From: Coemansia sp. RSA 922
Lineage: Eukaryota; Kickxellomycota; Kickxellomycetes; Kickxellales; Kickxellaceae
Reading direction: 5' to 3'
NCBI GenBank assembly: GCA_027577415.1
Contig: JANBQS010000337.1
Location: 1-20,735 of the forward strand
Length of the DNA stretch: 20,735 nt
The notes under the pieces were generated by a model, which had not been told where the DNA came from, searched no databases, and saw only the letters and a list, made by a program, of their open reading frames with translations. Each line of letters opens with the position of its first letter. Within the stretch, counting starts at the first letter, position 1. Positions 8,522 through 17,045 of the stretch are shown in pieces. The position numbers and the translations under genes are program-made.

Positions 8522-11500
8522 ATGGATATTCGCGCAGTCGCCGCCTCAATAGCGCAAAGTCTCCAGCCGGGATCGCCTCAACGGCGGGATTTAGGTCGAC
8601 GACTAGAGCAACTCGTCTATGTTACCAAGGCCACAAAGGCAGCAAACGTCGAAGCCACCTCGCTACTCACACATATCACGCTGGTGCAGGCGCGGGTATT
8701 TGCGCCAGGCAATGCTTTATCCGACCGCGAGCGAGAACTAGCACTCGAATCTTTACGCGAAGCACTGACACCCAACCGCCACCCACGTATGTCGGAAGTA
8801 CACGCGATTATCGTCGACCATCTCAGCCGTATTCTTATTCCGCTCTTTGCTGTCAGCGACCCATTATGCCCAGAGCCCACACGACAGCTGGCTATTGCTT
8901 GCTGGCGACAGCTGGCTACTGCCATAGCGTCTGTGCATATTCCTCAGGCGCACCCACCGCCTCACACGCCCTCTGCGGCTCTGGGCACGCCGCCATGCAC
9001 AGTGGCACTGGCTAGGTATATTGGCGCTTATCTGCCTCCGGACTATCTGTCTTTGGCGGCTTGCGCGCTGTTGGATAACGCAGAGCTGGCTGATAGTCAG
9101 CAACTACGGATAGCGGCGCTGGAAGCGCTGAGTGATATTTTGCGCTCGGATAGTGGGATCCTCAGTCACTGTGACATCTTGCACCCTATTTTTCCCGGCG
9201 TCTCGTCAGCCCTAGCTCGTGTTGCTCTGGCCCAGACGCCGCCGGCACTTGGCTCTAAGCAGGCGTCGGGTGGTGGCCAGCAAGGCAGCACTGGTTTGGA
9301 GGCCGGTATGGCAAAGATGGCGATCGGCGCGAGTACTTGGAGAAAGCCCACGGCGGCTGTGCGCGCTCTAGCGATAGACACCCTACGTATAGCCATTCTG
9401 GCGCTGTACAAAAAGCCAGGCAAAGCGGGTATCGCTGCAGACAAAGAGGAAGAAGGGCTGGTGGCCGGCTGGGCTAAGCGCGCTCGCCACGGCATCGAGA
9501 GCATACTCCACGAAAGCAGCGAGGAAAAAGAAAGCATCTCAACGTCTGGCGTAGTCCCAGCAGATGAGTACCTACGCCGTTTGCGACACATACTCTGGAG
9601 ACTGGCAGGCCTACGACACACTGAGCATATGGCGATCTCGCGCTCCCTGCTGAAACTGTTCTCGTCGGTGGCCCTGGACTGCTTGGCCTTACGGAATACG
9701 CCCTGTGCGTCTGTGGCTGTTGAGGCGTGTTTTGCTGTCGGCCACACGCGCCACGCAGTCCCTGAATACTCGGACCATGTGGACCGCCTCACTGCCCTGT
9801 GCTTGGACCCGGGCTACGGGCGCGTGGTGGCGCAGCAGCTTGACTCTGTGCTGCCTATGTTTGACCGCTACATCTCGCGTGGCACCGAGACGCAGCGCGC
9901 CGACGTGCTGGCCCTCGTCGCTGGCTATGCCCGCGTGCTGCCCAAGACCGAGGCCCATGGGCTGCTCGCTCCATGGTGGAGTGCTCGCGGTCTGCGCTTA
10001 CTTTTGGAGTCGCTTGGTATCTCGCTTCCCGGTACTTCTTTGCTTATTACCGAGGTGTCGTCGGACTCTGATGTCGCTCGTGTTCCGGTGCCATTTGTCC
10101 TTGACGCGTACCGCACTGCTGAGCTGCGTGCGGCACTCGATGGGTTTGTTAAGATCATTGCGCAGGTGTTGAGCCCCGCTGTTGTCTGCGCTCAGTTGAT
10201 AGCAATGCTGACTGGAAACACTTCTGCGCTTCGTCCCGCCGCCCTGTGGCTGCTGACTAGTGTGGCTCCCTTGGGTAGTCGTGAGGAAATGGCTGCTGTG
10301 TACCAGCCTGCGTTTCAATACTGTGTCGACTACTTTGGATCCTCTGATTCGGCACTCACTGTCCAGGAACCATCGTCTCCCGTGCTTGCTAAATCGAATG
10401 TGGGTTCTGATGATGAGTCGTCTCGCGTGCTGCAATCCTGTGCTGTGCTCAATGCCATCTCGGCTATTGTGCCTACCATGGGATCTGGTGCTGCTTACTA
10501 CCTGGACTTGCTGTTATTCCCATTGCTGCAAATATCGTCTGCTGATTCGCCGCTGCTTCGTGACCAGGCCCAACGCGCACTAATTATCTTGGCACATACT
10601 ACGGGTTCCTTATCTATACCGGATCTGCTCAAAAGCAATATCGACTATATCATCGAGGGCTGCTCTCAGCAATTGCGGTTGGTCGAACTTCATCCTCAGG
10701 TTTTCCATATCTTGACTAGTGCCGTGCTGCTTGTTGGTCAGGATATTTTGGTCTACTTGAATGATGTCGTTGAGGATTCGCTAGACGTCTGCGAAGATAT
10801 GCTTGACGATAAAGTCGTGACTACTAGCGCCTTACAGTTCCTCGAAGTCGTCACTAGGACTGTTGCCGCTGGACGACGTACTACTGGCTTGATCGAGAGC
10901 GGTGAAACTGGGAAATCACCAGTGGGGATAGCTGATCCGGATCCTATTGGTCGCGTACTCTGTGAGCTGGACGACTGGGACGCACAAGATCAGATATCTG
11001 AATTTGTTGACTTTGGACCATCAGAAGAAGAGCCTGTTAATAATGAGTTGGCTACTAGATTAACGCCAGAGAACAAGGAGGAGGAGGAGGCGGGTAGTCC
11101 GTTGGCGATAAAAATATCCTTGGTAGCGCAAAATTTCTTGGCTGCGGAAACTGGAGCTCAACAACTACTAGCGCTCAAAATAGTGCAGAACGCGATACAC
11201 GCTCTAACCGATACTCGCGACCTATTACCGCTGATAAACGAAGTATGGCCTGCCCTAGTTCATCGTTTAGATCGTGGTCGAGACTTGTTCTATGTTACTT
11301 TGGCTGCCTGTGATGTCATCGAGGCTGTGTGTCAGTTGGGTGAGAGTTGGATGCGTAAACGTGTTCATGATGACTTGTGGCTACACTTTCAACATATCTT
11401 GCGTGAGGCCTCGCCCGTGTCGGTTGCTCAGAAAAGTACTGAGCGTGATCTCGTCTTTAGGATTTTGCGCACTATGCGTACTGTCGTTTACCACGTTCCG

Positions 11501-11749
11501 TTGGACGATCCAACTGCCTGGGATTTGTCGTGGCTGGCTATGCGTTTTCTGGAGTCTGAGCCGTTATCTCCGCATGTTCTCGAATTGCTTAAGACTATGG
11601 TTCCTGTATATGGCGACAAGATTTGGTTGATTCTGGCTAAACTCGGCTTTGCCGATAGCGATTCGCTGCAACCTGCGGATATCCCAAACTTGGGCATTCC
11701 TACAAACATCAAGGTACCAGCCAACATTTGTCAAGCTATTGGTTTGTGA
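8522..11749 (+). CDS. TTI1: TTI1-like HEAT-repeat protein (TTT complex)
   Basis: 1075 aa, close to the roughly 1,090 aa of human TTI1. The start ATG sits in a strong CACCATGG context. The protein is almost wholly alpha-helical, with repeated Leu/Ala-rich helix pairs typical of HEAT/ARM solenoids, and acidic low-complexity linkers (for example EEEEAG near residue 860). The C-terminal third is the most family-like: LINEVWPALVHRL, then a VIEAVCQLGESWMRKRV helix and a final helical block ending near residue 1052. TTI1 works with TEL2 and TTI2 as an Hsp90 co-chaperone that stabilises PIKK kinases (TOR, ATM/ATR, DNA-PK type). The N-terminal two thirds are divergent, so another HEAT protein remains possible. 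An AATAAA signal follows the stop (11755-11760). It is transcribed divergently from the NAPE-PLD-like gene at 7190-8293. Confidence 0.72.
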   Translation: MDIRAVAASIAQSLQPGSPQRRDLGRRLEQLVYVTKATKAANVEATSLLTHITLVQARVFAPGNALSDRERELALESLREALTPNRHPRMSEVHAIIVDHLSRILIPLFAVSDPLCPEPTRQLAIACWRQLATAIASVHIPQAHPPPHTPSAALGTPPCTVALARYIGAYLPPDYLSLAACALLDNAELADSQQLRIAALEALSDILRSDSGILSHCDILHPIFPGVSSALARVALAQTPPALGSKQASGGGQQGSTGLEAGMAKMAIGASTWRKPTAAVRALAIDTLRIAILALYKKPGKAGIAADKEEEGLVAGWAKRARHGIESILHESSEEKESISTSGVVPADEYLRRLRHILWRLAGLRHTEHMAISRSLLKLFSSVALDCLALRNTPCASVAVEACFAVGHTRHAVPEYSDHVDRLTALCLDPGYGRVVAQQLDSVLPMFDRYISRGTETQRADVLALVAGYARVLPKTEAHGLLAPWWSARGLRLLLESLGISLPGTSLLITEVSSDSDVARVPVPFVLDAYRTAELRAALDGFVKIIAQVLSPAVVCAQLIAMLTGNTSALRPAALWLLTSVAPLGSREEMAAVYQPAFQYCVDYFGSSDSALTVQEPSSPVLAKSNVGSDDESSRVLQSCAVLNAISAIVPTMGSGAAYYLDLLLFPLLQISSADSPLLRDQAQRALIILAHTTGSLSIPDLLKSNIDYIIEGCSQQLRLVELHPQVFHILTSAVLLVGQDILVYLNDVVEDSLDVCEDMLDDKVVTTSALQFLEVVTRTVAAGRRTTGLIESGETGKSPVGIADPDPIGRVLCELDDWDAQDQISEFVDFGPSEEEPVNNELATRLTPENKEEEEAGSPLAIKISLVAQNFLAAETGAQQLLALKIVQNAIHALTDTRDLLPLINEVWPALVHRLDRGRDLFYVTLAACDVIEAVCQLGESWMRKRVHDDLWLHFQHILREASPVSVAQKSTERDLVFRILRTMRTVVYHVPLDDPTAWDLSWLAMRFLESEPLSPHVLELLKTMVPVYGDKIWLILAKLGFADSDSLQPADIPNLGIPTNIKVPANICQAIGL

Positions 11750-12009
11750 GAATCAATAAAAAAAGTAAATGGAAAAGTAAGCCTGTGAATGTTACTCGCC
11801 GTTATTTCTGTTGTAATCTACTACATGGTTTTCTTTTTTCTCTACAAAAACTTTAGAAAAAGAGGTATTGGTAGTTCTACTATTCGCTTACTATTTCTTT
11901 CAGGATATAGTCTCTGAGAGTGTTAAAAGAAATTACAAGCTCTCTTTTTTTTTATCACAATCCTATATCATCAACTTTATACATACTCTATTCGAAACTA
12001 TTTTTCCCC

Positions 12010-13233
12010 ATGGATGATGAAACACTTGAGCATATCATTGACACAGTCGAACATCTTGTACGTAACCAGCGTGCATTGTTCGCACGCATGAAAAACGCAG
12101 AGCAAGCCATTCAGACTCGGACCGACAGCCCCACAGGCGCTGAAAACAATAGAGCAATGGAAGTCGAACAAGATAATTTTGTCGAGCCAATATCTCAATC
12201 GCGCCTAGACGAGATTAAGCAAAATGTTTGTGCAAAAAAGTCAACATGGGCTAATCTCCACGAGTTGTACCCGCCTGGAGACTCGGATTTTGCACCTCTT
12301 AGCTTTATTGCCAGTACTTGGACAGCTATCACTAGCGCTTCTGGACTAGATGATAATCTCGTTGCTGATGAGGTTTATAGCCAAGCTGCCACCATGTCAG
12401 CCTACGGAGTAGAACTCCTAGGTAATGCACTTCGTAGCCCTGTAGTTGATAGGAGGTTGGCAACTGTGGTGAGAAACTTGCTTATCACTCTATGTGCTAC
12501 TCTTATTGATACAAGAGACCGGCGCAGAGATGTGGTATTCGGTATGGTTGAAGAAAGAACCTTTGCCTTTCAGCATAGACACAGTGCGGATGAAAATTCA
12601 GAGAGCTCTGAAATGCTTGAACAAAACAACCCTATAGAGAGTATGCCATATAGAGAACATTGTACTGGTAACACAGCCAGACAGAGTGTCGGCCCTGTGA
12701 CACGTCAGCAAGGAAAGCGCACTGAAGGGTCTGCCTCTACTGAGCGCAGTCACCCGTATTCACAAGATAGCTCACGCCTGAGTGCTATTAGCAAACAACG
12801 TGGCAAGCGTGTAGAAAGCAATATGGCTACGACGCTGCAGAACGAGACCTCGTTGTCTGCCAATGTTGATAATGTTTGCTCAAGTGTGGATGACAATGCG
12901 CCAAATAATACACTTTCTCGGAGGTGGCCGCTGGGACTAGAACGCCAGGATATTATCCGAGTTGCTCTCTCGCGTCAAGGTCGATCAGAGTCAGCTATTA
13001 TAAGTTATATCAACAGATTTGGCAAAGGCACTAACCGCGCTTACGATAGTGTGTGGCGGTACTGGGCTACATGGTGTAGCGAACGAGCTCTGGATCCAGC
13101 TAAAAGATCTGATGCAAATTTGGAGACTTTGACATTGGAGTGCAAAAAGTCCGCTAGCTGGAAGGGCAAGCTAAGAGCCGCGACAAGATCAGTTTGGGCT
13201 GTGACCGAACACAGTCATACACCTGGGAGCTAG
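12010..13233 (+). CDS. Gag-like protein fused to a DIRS-type tyrosine recombinase core-binding domain
   Basis: 407 aa from the ATG at 12010; the upstream frame begins at GTG and is ignored. Residues 1-40 form a likely coiled coil (MDDETLEHIIDTVEHLVRNQ start). About 55-185 is a helical region resembling gag-like proteins of DIRS elements. About 185-300 is Ser/Gln/Asn-rich and probably disordered. About 304-407 contains KGTNRAYDSVWRYWATWC, the four-helix core-binding (SAM-like) signature of tyrosine recombinases, then LRAATRSVWAV, which fits its last helix. The frame stops there, so the catalytic Arg, His-x-x-Arg and Tyr domain is absent, and so are reverse transcriptase and RNase H. Codon third positions are more A/T-rich than in RPA1 next door. 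AATAAA lies at 13239-13244. It is either a deletion-fused element remnant or a host gene made from one. The recombinase domain call is good; the gag call is weaker. Confidence 0.6.
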   Translation: MDDETLEHIIDTVEHLVRNQRALFARMKNAEQAIQTRTDSPTGAENNRAMEVEQDNFVEPISQSRLDEIKQNVCAKKSTWANLHELYPPGDSDFAPLSFIASTWTAITSASGLDDNLVADEVYSQAATMSAYGVELLGNALRSPVVDRRLATVVRNLLITLCATLIDTRDRRRDVVFGMVEERTFAFQHRHSADENSESSEMLEQNNPIESMPYREHCTGNTARQSVGPVTRQQGKRTEGSASTERSHPYSQDSSRLSAISKQRGKRVESNMATTLQNETSLSANVDNVCSSVDDNAPNNTLSRRWPLGLERQDIIRVALSRQGRSESAIISYINRFGKGTNRAYDSVWRYWATWCSERALDPAKRSDANLETLTLECKKSASWKGKLRAATRSVWAVTEHSHTPGS

Positions 13234-13280
13234 TGACTAATAAATATTGTGTTGTACATTATTATCGAGTATTGCTGGGC

Positions 13281-13511
13281 CTATGCGAGAATAGATGCTA
13301 GGGTGTGGTGGCCCAAGTCAACGCATTCGTATTGCGGATAGCAGGGCGCAACAAAGCAGGCAACTAAAGTCTCAACACACACAAGGTTCGCTGGGCACGG
13401 TTTGTTGTTGCAAGGATGAGCCAAGTCCTTCCCAGCTGCCGGCAGATGAATAAGAGTGCCGCTCTTCGCGTCCGCCAGCAGCAGCAGTGGCAAGAGTGAA
13501 AGCAAATTCAT
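13281..13511 (-). CDS. Small secreted six-cysteine protein
   Basis: 76 aa from an ATG at 13511 in the context CCACCATGA. Residues 1-15 (MNLLSLLPLLLLADA) form a clear signal peptide with a plausible cleavage after ADA. The mature chain of about 60 residues has six cysteines (C34, C39, C45, C52, C57, C63; pattern C-x4-C-x5-C-x6-C-x4-C-x5-C), consistent with three disulfides. The block LVCVETLVACFVAPCYPQ resembles short cysteine-rich repeats of secreted eukaryotic proteins, but I cannot assign a named family or function. It has no membrane segment after the signal. It is divergent from RPA1, with 274 bases between start codons. Confidence 0.62.
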   Translation of the reverse strand: MNLLSLLPLLLLADAKSGTLIHLPAAGKDLAHPCNNKPCPANLVCVETLVACFVAPCYPQYECVDLGHHTLASILA

Positions 13512-13584
13512 GGTGGAAATGAAGGTGAAGTAATTGGATAAAGCTATCGATGGAGTATTTCGAAGAGCGGAGAAAAAAAAGTAT

Positions 13585-13672
13585 ACGCGTATTGGTCACG
13601 CGTTTTTCGCGCCAAATTGTCTTTGATCTATTTTTTTTTTCGTGCGAAAGCTTTTTTTGCGCAGCTACGCGT
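13585..13672. promoter_or_regulatory. Cell-cycle promoter cluster (MCB, SCB and E2F-type sites) upstream of RPA1
   Basis: Three exact MluI cell-cycle boxes ACGCGT occur at 13585-13590, 13598-13603 and 13667-13672. TTTCGTG, the complement of the Swi4 core CACGAAA, lies at 13638-13644. TTTCGCGC, a canonical E2F site, lies at 13605-13612 within TTTTTCGCGCCAAATT. In fungi MCB/SCB boxes bind MBF/SBF and drive G1/S expression of replication genes, which fits RPA1 200 bases downstream. The cluster also faces the small secreted gene at 13281-13511. Confidence 0.75.
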
Positions 13673-13785
13673 AGTGATAAAAAAATTTTATTCCACCCTT
13701 CTTTTCTCTCTTTGTTTTCATCATCATCAACCTTTTTTTGTTTTATTTATTTCTATTCTTTCCAAACTCAATCAAGCGTATACAA

Positions 13786-15732
13786 ATGGTCGAATTGTCT
13801 GCTGGCGAAATCTTGCGCTTCCACCAGGCGCCTAGCAACATAATTGTTACTTCGCCCTGTGTGTTCCAAGTCGTTAGCCCTATTCAGTCGCTACCCAACC
13901 AGGCTACGGATGCCTACCGCTGCATGGTGTCTGACGGTGAGAGGATGTCGCTAGCTGTGATTCCTGGCAAGCTGTCGGCTATGGTCGCCGACGAAACCAT
14001 CACACGGTTCACTATACTCAAGATTAACAAGTGCAGCGTGAGCAAGAAGGAACGCCAGGGTAGCACTCCTATGCTGTTTATCCTTATCCAAGACGCCGAG
14101 ATCCTCGGAACTGTGGATGAGAAAATCGGCAACCCTGTCAAGCTCACTGAGCAAGACGACGTTGGTGCTGACTCTGGCGCGCCCCAGTCGTCTGTCGCCG
14201 GACCAGCTGCTGCAGAGTCGCCTATCTCTAGGCCAGCATACCAACCGCAGTACCAGCAGCCTCCAGCACAGCAGCAGCCACAGCAGTCGCGCTTTGGTGG
14301 TGCCCAGTCGTCGTTTATGAACCGCGTTGACGACATCAAGCCAAAGTACTCGGGCATGGGAGGCTCTGCTCCCGTGCATACTGGCGCCCCGCCCAGCGTG
14401 CACCCGATTAGCGACCTCAACCCCTACCACAACAAGTGGACTATCCGCGCTCGCGTCACGCAAAAGACCAGTATAAAGTCGTGGAACAAGCCCACTAGCC
14501 AAGGCCGGCTATTCAGCGTGAACTTGCTGGACGACAGTGGCGAGATCCGGGCCACCACTTTTACTCAGCAAGTGGACAAGCTCTTCCCGCTGCTCGAGAC
14601 TGGAAAGGTCTACTATATCAGCAACGCACAGGTGCGCATGGCCAAGCAGCAGTTCTCCAACGTCAACAACCAGTACGAGCTTACGTTCGACGACAACACT
14701 ACTGTCGAGCTGTGCTTGGAGCAGGCCAATGTGCCGCAGGAGCACTATAACTTCATCCCGCTTGCCAGCCTCGAGAAGTTTGAGAAGAACCAGGTCGTGG
14801 ACGTGCTGTGTGTTCTCAGGGACGCTGGAGAGGTGGCGGAGATTACCTCGCGCACTGATGACCGCAAGATGATTAAGCGCGAGCTGACCATCGTCGACAA
14901 GTCGGGCTTCCAAGTGCGGGCCTCGCTGTGGGGCACTGAGGCCGAGACCTTTAATGTGCCAGTTGAGCATGTCGTTGCCTTTAAGGGCATGCGCGTGGGT
15001 GACTTTGGCGGCCGCACCCTCTCCCTGCCCTCTGTGGGGTCGATGACTGTCAACCCCGATATTCCCGAGGCCCACGCCCTACGTGGCTGGTACGACGCCG
15101 AGGGTCGCCACATGAGCTTCCAGTCGTTCAGAGGCGCCGGAGGAGGAGCCGGTGGTGCTGGAGGATCTGGCGGCGGCATTGGCTCTGCGGAGAACTTTGA
15201 GGCGCAGCTGAAGACGATGGCTCAGGTCGGCGCCGAAAACATTGGCGCGAGGGATACCCCCGAGTTCTTTAACCTTAAGGGCACTATTGCCTTTATCCGC
15301 GCCAACAACCTTGCCTACCCATCGTGCCCTGGTGAGAACTGTAGCAAAAAGGTCACCGAGGACCTTTCTTCTGGCCAGTGGCGCTGCGAAAAGTGTGAGC
15401 GCTCGTGGCCTGCTCCCGACTACCGCTATATCTTTTCCTTTAATGTCAGCGACGACACGGGTCAGAACTGGCTCCAGTGCTTTAACGAGGTTGGCGAGGT
15501 GCTGCTTGGCGCTACGGCTAACGAGATGATCGAGTTGCAGCGTGTCAACGAGGTGGCATTTGGCCAGAAGCTTGCCGATGCCACGTTTAAGGAGTACAAG
15601 TTCAGGTGCAAGGCAAAGTCTGAGACCTTTAATGAGGTCACTCGTGTGAGGATCTCAGCTACTAATGCCTACCCCATTGACTATGTGGCTGAGACTGCCC
15701 GTCTGAGCCGTCTTATTGATTCGTACAACTGA
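13786..15732 (+). CDS. RPA1: Replication protein A large subunit (RPA70)
   Basis: 648 aa from the ATG at 13786 (MVELSAGEIL); the upstream frame begins at TTG and is ignored. RPA1 is the main single-stranded-DNA-binding subunit of the heterotrimer used in replication, repair and checkpoint signalling. Domains in order: N-terminal OB fold DBD-F (about 1-120); Gln/Pro-rich linker (about 135-200); DBD-A (about 206-310); DBD-B (about 320-430); and DBD-C (about 480-648). DBD-C holds the zinc ribbon C514, C519, C534 and C537 (C-x4-C-x14-C-x2-C, ending CEKC). A Gly-rich insert (GAGGGAGGAGGSGGG, around residue 450) lies between DBD-B and DBD-C and makes the protein slightly longer than the usual 610-620 aa. 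Its stop is only 78 bases from the stop of the convergent gene at 15811-16530. Confidence 0.96.
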   Translation: MVELSAGEILRFHQAPSNIIVTSPCVFQVVSPIQSLPNQATDAYRCMVSDGERMSLAVIPGKLSAMVADETITRFTILKINKCSVSKKERQGSTPMLFILIQDAEILGTVDEKIGNPVKLTEQDDVGADSGAPQSSVAGPAAAESPISRPAYQPQYQQPPAQQQPQQSRFGGAQSSFMNRVDDIKPKYSGMGGSAPVHTGAPPSVHPISDLNPYHNKWTIRARVTQKTSIKSWNKPTSQGRLFSVNLLDDSGEIRATTFTQQVDKLFPLLETGKVYYISNAQVRMAKQQFSNVNNQYELTFDDNTTVELCLEQANVPQEHYNFIPLASLEKFEKNQVVDVLCVLRDAGEVAEITSRTDDRKMIKRELTIVDKSGFQVRASLWGTEAETFNVPVEHVVAFKGMRVGDFGGRTLSLPSVGSMTVNPDIPEAHALRGWYDAEGRHMSFQSFRGAGGGAGGAGGSGGGIGSAENFEAQLKTMAQVGAENIGARDTPEFFNLKGTIAFIRANNLAYPSCPGENCSKKVTEDLSSGQWRCEKCERSWPAPDYRYIFSFNVSDDTGQNWLQCFNEVGEVLLGATANEMIELQRVNEVAFGQKLADATFKEYKFRCKAKSETFNEVTRVRISATNAYPIDYVAETARLSRLIDSYN

Positions 15733-15810
15733 AGCCTTTTTTCATTTCTTTTTCATTTCAAAATACTGACACCATGGTTTATTTAACTTGCAGTGACTAT
15801 AATTTGGTTT

Positions 15811-16530
15811 CTACTTGTTGTTGCCAAAGTCGATCTGGGCAATGTTTGCTAGTGAGACGAATGGATAGAGCATGGTCACTGTGACGGCAAAGCTGACGGT
15901 TGGTTCTACGCCCGAGGACAAGTAGGGCATGGACTTTGCGATACCATAGAGCAAATACACAGTCAAGCACAGTGCGCTCACCGATGCGCCGATGGCCCGA
16001 ATAACGCTTACATAGGGCATCACGATGTGAACGATGGCAAATCCTGCGAGAAACCCAACGGACAACACTATTTTTGATTTAGTCAGCGAAATATCAACCT
16101 TGTACTGGGCAGTAAAGGCAGTGACGAGAGCAAAAAAGATAGTCGTAATGTAGTACCCACGCATTGGGTCAAAGTAGTCCAGGAACCAGTACAACAAATT
16201 GATAAGATACGACCAAATCAGCGTAAACAATGCCAAGTATCCAATGCTGGCTATCTGAGAGCGGCGTGAGTACCAGAGACCGATCATTGTGAATATAGTG
16301 TTGAGAATGAGCGAAAATATTAGCAACCAGCTGTCCGAATAATCTGATACTATAAACTCAAACCATAAAATAGCGTGTAACACTACTGAGCTGGCAAAAA
16401 GTTGAAGAGTAAGAATACGACTGACTTTGTGGATATAGTCATGGCGATTAACTACATCCGACTCGCTGAGTGAACCGCCAAACAAGTAATCGTCGTAATC
16501 AACACCTGTATTGAGTTCTTGTCTGGACAT
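15811..16530 (-). CDS. BAX-inhibitor-1/Lifeguard-like seven-helix membrane protein, copy 1
   Basis: 239 aa from the ATG at 16530. Seven hydrophobic helices are visible (about 38-60, 68-86, 93-117, 125-142, 153-172, 180-197 and 212-229). Family-like marks are RHDYIHKVSRILTLQL at the start of helix 1, LFT in helix 3 and FTAQYKVD (139-146), matching the F-x-x-QTK-x-D region of TMBIM proteins. These proteins sit in ER, Golgi or vacuole membranes and act as calcium leak channels and death suppressors. The two aspartates that form the pH/Ca2+ gate in canonical members are missing: the YD site is YG (G196) and LYxD is LYPF (P223). It shares DYSDSWLLIFSLIL (residues 63-76) with copies 2 and 3. It may be a derived channel or a structural relative only. 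Confidence 0.66.
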   Translation of the reverse strand: MSRQELNTGVDYDDYLFGGSLSESDVVNRHDYIHKVSRILTLQLFASSVVLHAILWFEFIVSDYSDSWLLIFSLILNTIFTMIGLWYSRRSQIASIGYLALFTLIWSYLINLLYWFLDYFDPMRGYYITTIFFALVTAFTAQYKVDISLTKSKIVLSVGFLAGFAIVHIVMPYVSVIRAIGASVSALCLTVYLLYGIAKSMPYLSSGVEPTVSFAVTVTMLYPFVSLANIAQIDFGNNK

Positions 16531-17045
16531 TATTGCTGGTGTGAAAAAAAGAATGGGCTTTTTTTAATGCGTATTAATGGACAATGGTTTGTTTTTGGGA
16601 ATAATACAAAAAAATGCAAGTGAAAGATATTTGTAGGGTAGAAGAGAACAAGAGAGAAGAAAGTGGTGAAAAAAAGCCTTCTTGGCAATCTATTTCTAGT
16701 GCTTGTCAACATTAACAAAAAGGGTGAATTCTTTTTGATACTAAGCGCAAAGCCTTACTTTGGGTAAAAAGGGCAGTTTATTTACTTTAGGATAAGAGTA
16801 CTTTACAATGTGGCACCTTCTTTTTATTGAGTCTCATTTTGCGCAAAAAGACCTACCTTTATACCTTTTTGCTTTTTGCAAAGCACAGATGCCAAGAATA
16901 GCTGGAATCATCTGTTCGCCAACTCTCTGTGCAACTTTTTTGAAAAAATCAAACGAGACTGTAGAAGACAATCACAGGGCTATCAGACACGAGTGTTGGC
17001 TTGTAAAAGGTTTATTGACGTAAGTACAAAGTTAAAGTGGGTGAT
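16531..17045. other. Intergenic region and promoter of array copy 1
   Basis: No convincing gene. A 71-codon plus-strand frame (16808-17023) has no recognisable feature. The stretch carries ATGCAAGTG (16614-16622), TTTGGGTAA (16759-16767), GTAAAAAGGG (16764-16773) and AGAGTACTTT (16795-16804), all repeated upstream of copy 3. A minus-strand donor at 16758 (AAA|GTAAGG) and a strong acceptor, a pyrimidine run then CACACCAG ending at 16536, suggest a 223-nt leader intron ending five bases before the ATG. Confidence 0.5.

Noticed and set aside
9166..9792. A 208-codon minus-strand frame within the TTI1-like gene
   Set aside because: It is a shadow of the 1075-codon plus-strand gene; composition is Arg/Ser-rich with no domain.
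11777..11903. GTAAGCC ... TTACTATTTCTTTCAG intron-like stretch before the gag-like gene
   Set aside because: It begins only 27 bases after the TTI1-like stop, within its probable 3'UTR, and there is no upstream exon to join; too weak to annotate.
12010..13233. Complete active DIRS retrotransposon
   Set aside because: No reverse transcriptase, RNase H or recombinase catalytic residues are present, and I see no terminal inverted repeats around the gene.
16808..17023. 71-codon plus-strand ATG frame between array copies 1 and 2
   Set aside because: No signal peptide, domain or conserved motif is visible, and it overlaps promoter-like blocks; length is within chance.
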